DNA of 5,372 bases, from positions 1 to 5,372 of the forward strand of contig CAUDRD010000125.1 in assembly GCA_958451705.1 (NCBI GenBank), read 5' to 3'. This document shows, one piece after another, positions 1 to 5,372 of the stretch. The position numbers and the translations under genes are program-made. This DNA comes from an uncultured Oscillospiraceae bacterium. Its GTDB lineage: Bacteria > Bacillota > Clostridia > Oscillospirales > Acutalibacteraceae. Under the pieces are notes generated by a model. It saw only the letters and a list, made by a program, of their open reading frames with translations, had not been told where the DNA came from and did no database searches. How positions within the stretch are numbered: position 1 is the stretch's first letter; every line of letters starts with the position of its first letter.

Positions 1-205
1 GACTATGGCGGAATCAGGATATGCTGTTATTTATATTACGGAATCTCTTGCTGTACAGATAGAAACAGAAATAGAAAAATATAAATCTGCTGCCGTTCCC
101 GCAATTATTCCCATTCCGGGAGTAACGGGAAACAACGGCATGGGTATGAAGTCGGTCAGCCGCTTTGTGGAAAAGGCTGTCGGCTCCGATATACTGTCAG
201 ATTAA
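1..205 (+). CDS. atpF: V-type ATP synthase subunit F, C-terminal part (5' end outside window)
   Basis: This is the C-terminal 67 codons (first complete codon at 2, stop TAA 203-205) of subunit F, called NtpG in Enterococcus hirae. F is a small soluble protein that binds the D subunit in the central rotor stalk of V1. The visible segment has the family pattern: a strand ending in IYITE, then a helix, the basic/charged EKYKSAAVPAIIPIPG strand, a Gly-rich GNNGMGM turn, and the C-terminal helix FVEKAVGSDIL. The family is usually about 100-105 residues, so roughly 35 N-terminal residues lie before the window. The ATG at 5 is therefore very probably an internal Met rather than the start, because the frame stays open to the window edge. 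Subunit A follows after 18 nt, the usual neighbour order. Identity is a family-resemblance call supported strongly by context. Confidence 0.9.
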   Translation, partial: TMAESGYAVIYITESLAVQIETEIEKYKSAAVPAIIPIPGVTGNNGMGMKSVSRFVEKAVGSDILSD

Positions 206-223
206 CAGAAAGCGAGTGTCTAA

Positions 224-1996
224 ATGAGTGTTGGAACAATAACTAAAATTTCCGGACCTCTTGTTGTTGCATCCGGTATGAAGGATGCAAACATGTTTGA
301 CGTTGTCCGTGTCAGCAGCCAAAGACTCATAGGCGAAATCATTGAGATGCACGGAGATAAGGCATCTATTCAGGTTTACGAGGAGACCTCCGGTCTCGGA
401 ACAGGTGAACCGGTTGAGTCAACGGATATGCCCCTGAGCGTTGAATTAGGTCCCGGTCTTATAAGCAGTATTTTTGACGGTATCCAGCGTCCGCTGGTTG
501 AGATTATGAAAATCTCCGGCAATAACCTTCAAAGGGGAATTGAAGTTCCCGCTCTCGATAGAGAGAAAGTATGGCATTTTGTTCCCTGCGTAAAAGAGGG
601 AGATGAAGTTGTCGGCGGAGATGTAGTCGGCTCTGTTCAGGAAACAGATGTAGTAAATCATAAAATAATGGTGCCTCCTGGAATAGGCGGTAAAGTCAGC
701 AAAATTTCTGAGGGCGATTATAAAATAACAGATACCGTATGTGTTCTTACAGATGAAAAAGGCAATGAAATTAAAGTCGGCCTTATGCAGAAATGGCCTG
801 TAAGAAAGGGTCGTCCTTTTGCCAAAAAGCTTGCTCCCGATGTGCCTCTTGTAACAGGTCAGCGCGTAATAGACGCTCTTTTCCCCATTGCCAAGGGTGG
901 TGTTGCCGCTATTCCGGGACCTTTCGGAAGCGGTAAAACTGTTACACAGCATCAGCTTGCAAAATGGGCTGAGGCGGATATAGTTGTATATATCGGCTGC
1001 GGTGAACGCGGTAACGAAATGACTGACGTTCTCAATGAGTTCCCGGAGCTTATTGACCCCCATACAGGCAAATCACTTATGGAGAGAACAGTGCTAATAG
1101 CCAACACCTCCGATATGCCTGTTGCAGCCCGTGAGGCTTCAATTTATACAGGAATCACTATTGCCGAATATTTCAGAGATATGGGCTATTCCGTAGCACT
1201 TATGGCAGATTCCACATCACGCTGGGCTGAGGCTCTTCGTGAAATGTCGGGACGTCTTGAAGAGATGCCCGGTGAAGAGGGATATCCCGCATATCTCGGA
1301 AGCCGTCTTGCTCAGTTCTATGAGCGTGCCGGAAGAGTTATCTCAATGGGTAAGGACGGCAGAGAGGGAGCACTTTCCGTAATCGGAGCCGTTTCTCCTC
1401 CCGGTGGTGATATATCTGAGCCAGTTTCTCAGGCAACCCTTAGAATTGTCAAGGTTTTCTGGGGACTCGATTCAGCCCTGGCCTATAAGCGTCATTTCCC
1501 GGCTATTAACTGGCTTACAAGTTATTCCCTTTATGCCGATACACTGGGCAAATGGTTTAATAAAAACGTAGATGCAAGCTGGACCGACCTTCGAGCAAGA
1601 ATAATGACTCTTTTATCAGAAGAGGCTGCTTTGGATGAAATAGTAAAGCTTGTGGGTATGGATGCTCTTTCTCCGCCCGACAGACTTAAAATGGAAGCTG
1701 CAAGGTCAATCCGTGAGGACTTCCTTCATCAGCTTGCTTTCCATGAGGTTGACACTTATACCTCACTTAAAAAGCAGTTCCTTATGATGAGCCTTGTTAT
1801 TGAGTTCTACGATGTATGTCTCGAATCTCTTCAAAAAGGTGCAGATATAGAAAAACTCGTTTCCATGCCTGTGCGTGAGAGTATCGGACGCTTTAAGTAT
1901 GTTGAAGAATACAACGTTGACAGCGAATATGCCGCAGTTCATAAAGCGCTTCTAACTCAGACAAGTGAAATTCTTAATACAAAGGAGGATTACTGA
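224..1996 (+). CDS. atpA: V-type ATP synthase catalytic subunit A
   Basis: The product is the 590-residue catalytic subunit (NtpA) of the V1 head, which couples ATP hydrolysis or synthesis to rotation of the D/F stalk. An N-terminal beta-barrel begins GTITKISGPLVVA. The A-specific 'non-homologous' insertion lies at about residues 110-190. The nucleotide-binding domain has P-loop GPFGSGKT at 232-239 (K238, T239), the catalytic glutamate and next arginine in GCGERGNE (E261, R262), and Walker B-type LMADSTSRW with D329. The ATP synthase alpha/beta signature PAINWLTSYS is at 426-435. The C-terminal part is the helical domain. Length and all these residues fit an active A subunit. The start is fixed by an in-frame TAA at 221-223 directly before the ATG. 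Its Shine-Dalgarno is weak (GCGAG near 212-216), so translation may partly depend on ribosomes finishing subunit F. The gene overlaps subunit B by one base. Confidence 0.98.
   Translation: MSVGTITKISGPLVVASGMKDANMFDVVRVSSQRLIGEIIEMHGDKASIQVYEETSGLGTGEPVESTDMPLSVELGPGLISSIFDGIQRPLVEIMKISGNNLQRGIEVPALDREKVWHFVPCVKEGDEVVGGDVVGSVQETDVVNHKIMVPPGIGGKVSKISEGDYKITDTVCVLTDEKGNEIKVGLMQKWPVRKGRPFAKKLAPDVPLVTGQRVIDALFPIAKGGVAAIPGPFGSGKTVTQHQLAKWAEADIVVYIGCGERGNEMTDVLNEFPELIDPHTGKSLMERTVLIANTSDMPVAAREASIYTGITIAEYFRDMGYSVALMADSTSRWAEALREMSGRLEEMPGEEGYPAYLGSRLAQFYERAGRVISMGKDGREGALSVIGAVSPPGGDISEPVSQATLRIVKVFWGLDSALAYKRHFPAINWLTSYSLYADTLGKWFNKNVDASWTDLRARIMTLLSEEAALDEIVKLVGMDALSPPDRLKMEAARSIREDFLHQLAFHEVDTYTSLKKQFLMMSLVIEFYDVCLESLQKGADIEKLVSMPVRESIGRFKYVEEYNVDSEYAAVHKALLTQTSEILNTKEDY
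1981..1988 (+). promoter_or_regulatory. Strong Shine-Dalgarno for subunit B inside the end of subunit A
   Basis: AAAGGAGG lies 7 nt before the subunit B ATG at 1996 and encodes part of the last residues of subunit A (…NTKEDY). It is followed by the TGATG stop/start overlap at 1994-1998. This is the strongest ribosome binding site in the operon portion seen and supports the chosen start of B. The overlap predicts translational coupling, which would suit the equal A:B stoichiometry of the head. Confidence 0.85.
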
Positions 1997-3369
1997 TGCC
2001 AAAAGAATATAGAACAATTCAGGAGGTTGCAGGTCCTCTCATGCTTGTCAAACAGGTTGAAGGAGTAACCTACAATGAGCTTGGTGAAATCGAGCTTTCA
2101 AACGGAGAAAAAAGACGCTGCCGAGTTCTCGAAATAAATGGTACCGATGCCCTTGTACAGCTTTTTGAAAGCTCAACGGGAATCAACCTTGCAGAGAGTA
2201 AGGTTCGCTTCCTTGGCCGTCAGATGGAGCTCGGTGTGTCAGAGGATATGCTTGGCAGAGTTTTTGACGGACTCGGAAGACCCATTGACGGCGGCCCCGA
2301 AATCATTCCCGAAAAGCGAATGGACGTCAACGGTACGCCTATAAATCCCGCCGCAAGAGCTTATCCTCAGGAGTTTATTCAGACAGGTGTTTCCGCCATT
2401 GATGGACTTAACACCCTTGTCAGAGGACAGAAGCTGCCTATCTTTTCGGCTTCCGGTCTGCCTCATGCACAGCTTGCCGCACAGATAGCCCGTCAGGCAA
2501 AGGTCAGAGGCGAAAACGAACAGTTCGCCGTTGTTTTTGCGGCTATGGGTATCACCTTCGAGGAATCAAACTATTTTGTTGAAAGCTTCCGTGAAACAGG
2601 TGCTCTTGACAGAACGGTCATGTTCTCAAACCTTGCCAACGACCCGGCAATTGAAAGAATTGCCACACCTAAAATGGCTCTTACAGCCGCAGAGTATCTT
2701 GCTTTCGATAAGGGAATGCACGTTCTCGTTATCCTTACAGATATCACTAACTATGCGGATGCTCTCCGTGAGGTTTCCGCAGCCCGTAAAGAGGTTCCCG
2801 GCAGACGAGGCTATCCAGGTTACATGTATACAGACCTTGCTTCAATTTATGAGCGTGCAGGTCGTCAGAAAGGTAAAGAGGGAAGTATCACAATGATACC
2901 CATTCTCTCAATGCCAGAAGACGATAAAACCCATCCAATTCCCGACCTTACGGGATACATCACCGAGGGTCAGATTATTCTCAGCCGTGAGCTTTACAGA
3001 AAGAGTATCATCCCGCCCATTGACGTTTTGCCGTCTCTTTCACGTCTTAAAGATAAGGGTATAGGCGAGGGCAAGACGAGAGCCGACCATTCAAATACCA
3101 TGAACCAGCTTTTCTCCGCCTATGCCAGAGGAAAGGATGCAAAAGAGCTTATGGTTATTTTGGGCGAGGCCGCTCTTACGGATATTGATAAACTCTATGC
3201 AAAGTTTGCCGACGAGTTCGAAAAGCAGTATGTTGCCCAGGGCAATGAAACCGACCGAAGCATCGAGGAAACCCTTGACCTCGGCTGGAAGCTGCTCTCC
3301 ATTCTTCCCAGAAGCGAGCTTAAACGTATCAGTGATAAGCTTCTTGACCAGTATTACGGAAAGGTCTGA
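1996..3369 (+). CDS. atpB: V-type ATP synthase non-catalytic subunit B
   Basis: This 457-residue protein is the B subunit (NtpB), which alternates with A in the A3B3 hexamer. It begins with the family's EYRTIQEVAGPLMLV barrel strand. In place of a true Walker A motif it has SGLPHAQLAAQIARQA from S153, the degenerate P-loop typical of B, so it does not carry its own catalytic site. The LTDITNYADALREVSAARKE segment (D249 onward) corresponds to the Walker B region. The alpha/beta signature PPIDVLPSLS is at 340-349 and is followed directly by R350, which falls at the position of the arginine finger that reaches the A-subunit ATP site in E. hirae. The rest is the C-terminal helical domain. The start ATG overlaps the stop of A (TGATG) and has a strong Shine-Dalgarno. 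Subunit D follows after 5 nt. Nothing looks truncated or shifted. Confidence 0.98.
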   Translation: MPKEYRTIQEVAGPLMLVKQVEGVTYNELGEIELSNGEKRRCRVLEINGTDALVQLFESSTGINLAESKVRFLGRQMELGVSEDMLGRVFDGLGRPIDGGPEIIPEKRMDVNGTPINPAARAYPQEFIQTGVSAIDGLNTLVRGQKLPIFSASGLPHAQLAAQIARQAKVRGENEQFAVVFAAMGITFEESNYFVESFRETGALDRTVMFSNLANDPAIERIATPKMALTAAEYLAFDKGMHVLVILTDITNYADALREVSAARKEVPGRRGYPGYMYTDLASIYERAGRQKGKEGSITMIPILSMPEDDKTHPIPDLTGYITEGQIILSRELYRKSIIPPIDVLPSLSRLKDKGIGEGKTRADHSNTMNQLFSAYARGKDAKELMVILGEAALTDIDKLYAKFADEFEKQYVAQGNETDRSIEETLDLGWKLLSILPRSELKRISDKLLDQYYGKV

Positions 3370-3374
3370 GAAAT

Positions 3375-4031
3375 ATGGCGGTACTGAATATAAATCCCAC
3401 AAGAATGGAGCTTACCAATTTAAAGCGTAAGCTTGTAACGGCTCAGCGTGGACACAAGCTCCTTAAAGATAAGCGCGATGAGCTTATGCGCCGTTTTCTT
3501 GATCTTGTCAGGGAAAATAAAGAGCTTCGCCGCAAGGTGGAAGAGGGTATTGCCCGTGCAAATGCTCATATGGCGGTTGCACGTTCGGTTATGAGCGATA
3601 ATACAATTGATGTTGCCCTTATGCTTCCCACTCAGTCCATGGAGCTGGACATAAGCGAACAGAATGTAATGAGCGTCATGATACCGAAATACGATGTAAA
3701 GATGAAAACCGCAAAGGAAGATGACATTTATTCTTACGGTTATGCCTTTACATCCGACGATCTCGATATTGCCGTAAAGTCCCTTTCGGATATTATGCCA
3801 CTCATGTTAAGGCTTGCGGAGGTCGAAAAGTCCTGTCAGATGATGGCTGATGAAATCGAGAAAACCCGCAGACGAGTCAATGCTCTGGAGCACGTTATGA
3901 TTCCACAGTATCAGGAAACCATTAAGTATATCACCATGAAGCTTGATGAAAATGAGCGAAGCACCACCACGAGACTTATGAAAGTTAAGGATATGATGCT
4001 TGCCCAGGCTCACGGATATGAGACAATTTAA
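3375..4031 (+). CDS. atpD: V-type ATP synthase central stalk subunit D
   Basis: The 218-residue product is subunit D (NtpD), the rotor axle that passes through the A3B3 ring and, with F, links it to the membrane rotor. Visible family marks are the N-terminal NPTRMELTNLKRKL (7-20), then RGHKLLKDKRDELMRRF (25-41), a short mixed central segment (about 75-125) containing MIPKYDV, and the C-terminal helix with RRRVNALEHVMIP (165-177), ETIKYI (181-186) and DENERSTTTRLMKVK (191-205). The two long charged helices (about 8-70 and 135-208) would form the antiparallel coiled coil. Length is normal for bacterial D (about 200-220). A GGAAAGG stretch at 3358-3364, within the end of B, is a plausible ribosome binding site 10 nt before the ATG. 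It is the last gene of the operon here: a hairpin and a convergent gene follow, with no other plus-strand ORF of note. Confidence 0.97.
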   Translation: MAVLNINPTRMELTNLKRKLVTAQRGHKLLKDKRDELMRRFLDLVRENKELRRKVEEGIARANAHMAVARSVMSDNTIDVALMLPTQSMELDISEQNVMSVMIPKYDVKMKTAKEDDIYSYGYAFTSDDLDIAVKSLSDIMPLMLRLAEVEKSCQMMADEIEKTRRRVNALEHVMIPQYQETIKYITMKLDENERSTTTRLMKVKDMMLAQAHGYETI

Positions 4032-4066
4032 TTTGGGCAATTTGTAAAATACAAAATCTTATGAAA

Positions 4067-4101
4067 AAATACCGTTTAAGTTTTCTGCTTAAACGGTATT
4101 T
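4067..4101. terminator. Bidirectional intrinsic terminator between convergent genes
   Basis: A perfect 14-bp inverted repeat (AAATACCGTTTAAG at 4067-4080, CTTAAACGGTATTT at 4088-4101) encloses a 7-nt loop TTTTCTG. It begins 36 bp after the subunit D stop and ends 21 bp past the stop of the minus-strand gene. Read on the minus strand the stem runs into six T's (A's at 4064-4069 on the plus strand), the classic Rho-independent form. On the plus strand the stem is followed by AAATATTAC, without a clean T-run, so termination of the ATPase operon here may be less efficient. The stem is AT-rich, with four G:C pairs. Confidence 0.85.
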
Positions 4102-4121
4102 AAATATTACTTGAGTTTATT

Positions 4122-5231
4122 TTATTTATAAAGACTATACACGTCTTCAGGCGTTTTAATTCCGTAAAGCTGCGGAACGGCGGTATCTTTAAGATCAGGA
4201 CCGTCAAATCCGGTTTCTGTCTCGTATACCTTCCCGCTTATATCCTGATACCATTTAAGAACTTTATCAATATTGGGAACAGGATAATGAAAAATTTCCG
4301 CAAATCCCTTTATTATGCACAGGCCGTAGGGGAAATCTTCGGTAAAATACCTGGAATTGAGATCGAGAACGTATTTTCCATCCTGCTGAACCATTGGGGA
4401 GGAGATTCCCTTAAAGGCGGGAATATGTGAGATTTTGTTTGTCATAGCTTCAACTGTCGGTGACTCATAGTGTATCGTCAGGGGGATAACGCCTGTAAGG
4501 TCAAGACCGTCAATTTTTTTGCACAGTCCCTGAAGCTCATTGTCGCACTTAATGAGCATTTCAGAAGAGAGGTTGTCCCAGCTTTCATAAAAGGGAATGT
4601 TTTCGGGCCAGGAATATGACGGCGCCGCTCCCTGGTACATTGCATAAAGACGTGTTGTGTGAAGGATCGGATTTGAGGGGGTAAAAGTAACGGTTAGATA
4701 ATTTTTAAGCTCCAGACACTCAACGCCTAAAAGGTCAAACATTTTTTCACATAGAAGTTTCTTATCGGGGCAGTTAAAGGCGGCTAAACGAACGGATTTT
4801 TTCTTGCTTGCAGAAACTTTTTTACCGTATTCAGTCACTCTCGATATACACGGAACACGGTCAAAACCGAATACAGTATATCCTTCTTTAATCAGCGGGT
4901 GTAAAATAAATTCGGCTCCTCCTGTTCCCGGAATAATGCCGATAGCTGTATCCGGTTTAATGTACGGCTTTATTTCTTCCATAACATTTTTAAGAGAAAA
5001 TGAAGGGACAGTAATAAATATTACGTCTGCCTGAGCGGCGTCTTGAGCTTTATCTGTAATTAAAGATAAATTTGCTGAAAAGCAGTCACCTGTTTCGCTG
5101 TCAGTATAAATGATTTTTTCCGACCAGCGGCTCGGTTTTCCGGTTTTTATAATAACTTCGTGGCCTCTTTCGGCGATTATAGCTGCCATTGCAGTACCGA
5201 TGTTTCCGCCGCCAATAATACAAACCTTCAC
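4122..5231 (-). CDS. NAD(P)-dependent opine (octopine/nopaline-type) dehydrogenase family protein
   Basis: This is a 369-residue cytoplasmic oxidoreductase if it starts at GTG 5231 (372 from ATG 5240). Numbered from the GTG, the Rossmann dinucleotide motif is GGGNIG at 7-12. A basic KTGKPSRW segment after the second strand (29-36) could read the adenosine ribose or its 2'-phosphate. VPSFSLK (75-81) and PGTGG (101-105) complete the cofactor domain. The C-terminal helical domain has NPILH (187-191), whose His fits the catalytic histidine of octopine dehydrogenase-type enzymes, and RYFTEDFPYG (294-303), a family hallmark. The family reductively condenses an amino acid amine with a 2-oxo acid, or runs the reverse. 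The actual substrate here is unknown and neighbours do not reveal it. The GTG start is preferred because the AAAGGA ribosome binding site ends about 8 nt before GTG but abuts the ATG. The gene is convergent to the ATPase operon and probably monocistronic. Confidence 0.88.
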   Translation of the reverse strand: MKVCIIGGGNIGTAMAAIIAERGHEVIIKTGKPSRWSEKIIYTDSETGDCFSANLSLITDKAQDAAQADVIFITVPSFSLKNVMEEIKPYIKPDTAIGIIPGTGGAEFILHPLIKEGYTVFGFDRVPCISRVTEYGKKVSASKKKSVRLAAFNCPDKKLLCEKMFDLLGVECLELKNYLTVTFTPSNPILHTTRLYAMYQGAAPSYSWPENIPFYESWDNLSSEMLIKCDNELQGLCKKIDGLDLTGVIPLTIHYESPTVEAMTNKISHIPAFKGISSPMVQQDGKYVLDLNSRYFTEDFPYGLCIIKGFAEIFHYPVPNIDKVLKWYQDISGKVYETETGFDGPDLKDTAVPQLYGIKTPEDVYSLYK

Positions 5232-5239
5232 AATTATCA

Positions 5240-5245
5240 TCCTTT
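5240..5245 (-). promoter_or_regulatory. Shine-Dalgarno that decides the GTG start of the opine dehydrogenase gene
   Basis: On the minus strand AAAGGA (5245 down to 5240) shares its last A with the in-frame ATG at 5240-5238, so it cannot serve that ATG. It sits about 8 nt before the in-frame GTG at 5231-5229. Starting at the GTG gives MKVCIIGGGNIG, a very usual N-terminus for Rossmann enzymes. Confidence 0.7.
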
Positions 5246-5285
5246 GATAAGTTTTAATTAAATCAGAGTTTTTACATTTAAATAA

Positions 5286-5314
5286 ATTATACCCTATAAA
5301 AATTTGTTTTTCAA
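5286..5314 (-). promoter_or_regulatory. Sigma-A (sigma-70 type) promoter of the opine dehydrogenase gene
   Basis: On the minus strand a -35 box TTGAAA (5314-5309, five of six consensus bases) is separated by exactly 17 bp from a perfect -10 box TATAAT (5291-5286). Predicted transcription starts at about 5278-5280, giving a 5' leader of about 47-49 nt before the GTG start. The leader is AT-rich and shows no obvious riboswitch or attenuator. This suggests a vegetative promoter that may be fairly strong. Confidence 0.8.
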
Positions 5315-5330
5315 TATTACCGGAAAGCAG

Positions 5331-5372
5331 ATATACTTCTTGAAATTTAACTTGACAATAAGTATATACTAT
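5331..5372 (+). promoter_or_regulatory. Possible divergent promoter / operator at the window edge (partial)
   Basis: The plus strand has a perfect -35 hexamer TTGACA at 5352-5357; a matching -10 at 17 bp would lie just past the window end. An upstream TTGAAA (5340-5345) paired with TATATA (5363-5368) at 17 bp is an alternative. The 10-bp palindrome AGTATATACT (5361-5370) lies downstream of TTGACA, where a repressor operator commonly sits. An inverted repeat ATATACTT (5331-5338) / AAGTATAT (5360-5367) flanks the region. A leftmost part of a divergently transcribed gene's control region is plausible but the gene is not visible. Confidence 0.4.

Noticed and set aside
446..1063. A 205-codon open frame antisense to subunit A
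   Set aside because: It lies entirely inside the well-conserved A gene, has no recognisable domain and no supporting context. Long antisense frames are common opposite conserved coding DNA, so I treat it as a shadow.
2531..2896. A 121-codon plus-strand frame inside subunit B
   Set aside because: It overlaps the conserved nucleotide-binding domain of B in another frame, and its composition looks like an out-of-frame reading with no family resemblance.
3091..3430. Two opposing frames of about 100 codons over the B/D junction
   Set aside because: Both are covered by the intact ends of B and D in the correct frame, and neither has convincing initiation signals or a recognisable product.
4041..4055. 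Small inverted repeat TTTGTA/TACAAA with a 3-nt loop after subunit D
   Set aside because: The arms are only six pairs, nearly all A:T, and no T-run follows. The much stronger 14-bp hairpin just downstream explains termination.
5254..5283. Short palindromes TTAATTAA and ATTTAAAT in the leader of the opine dehydrogenase gene
   Set aside because: They are pure A/T octamers in very AT-rich DNA and are expected by chance; no riboswitch-like or attenuator structure is visible.
1..5372. Search for CRISPR, insertion sequences, tRNA genes or a novel defence-like cluster
   Set aside because: No spaced direct repeats, transposase motifs, terminal repeats or cloverleaf-like segments were seen. About 96% of the window is accounted for by five known-family genes.

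Overview
The window carries the 3' part of a bacterial V-type (A/V-type) ATPase operon on the plus strand, read in the order F (5'-truncated), A, B, D. It faces a single minus-strand gene for an octopine/nopaline (opine) dehydrogenase family protein. The rotary-ATPase type, the gene order, the moderate-to-low GC, the Shine-Dalgarno style and the AT-rich intergenic DNA all suggest a Gram-positive anaerobe of the Clostridia, plausibly Ruminococcus/Oscillospiraceae-like. That placement is inferred from general family resemblance; no database search was possible.

Region 1 (1-4031) encodes soluble V1 parts. Subunit F and subunit D form the central stalk (D the coiled-coil axle, F bound to it). Subunit A is catalytic and subunit B is non-catalytic; three of each make the hexameric head. 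Catalytic and structural motifs are intact: GPFGSGKT P-loop, E261/R262, Walker B D329 in A; degenerate P-loop and arginine-finger candidate R350 in B. The genes are tightly packed: 18 nt between F and A, a 1-nt TGATG overlap between A and B, 5 nt between B and D. This fits one polycistronic mRNA. Membrane subunits (I, K) and peripheral stalk subunits (E, C) must lie upstream of the window if the operon is complete. Whether the enzyme pumps Na+ or H+ cannot be told here because subunit K is absent.

Region 2 (4032-4121) is a 90-bp convergent intergenic region with a 14-bp perfect hairpin that can terminate both transcription units. Its T-run favours the minus-strand direction.

Region 3 (4122-5231, minus) is the opine dehydrogenase-type gene. 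It has an N-terminal Rossmann fold with GGGNIG, and a C-terminal helical domain with the family's N-P-x-x-H and RYFTEDFPYG motifs. A near-consensus sigma-A promoter (TTGAAA, 17 bp, TATAAT) and a well-placed Shine-Dalgarno favour a GTG start three codons inside the longest frame.

Region 4 (5232-5372) is an AT-rich upstream region holding that promoter. At the window edge it also has a consensus TTGACA on the plus strand and a 10-bp palindrome, which may be the start of a divergent promoter/operator reading out of the window. I see no mobile elements, CRISPR, tRNA or rRNA, and no convincing novel multi-gene system. The items most worth a second look are the opine dehydrogenase with unknown substrate and the possible regulatory site at the right edge.
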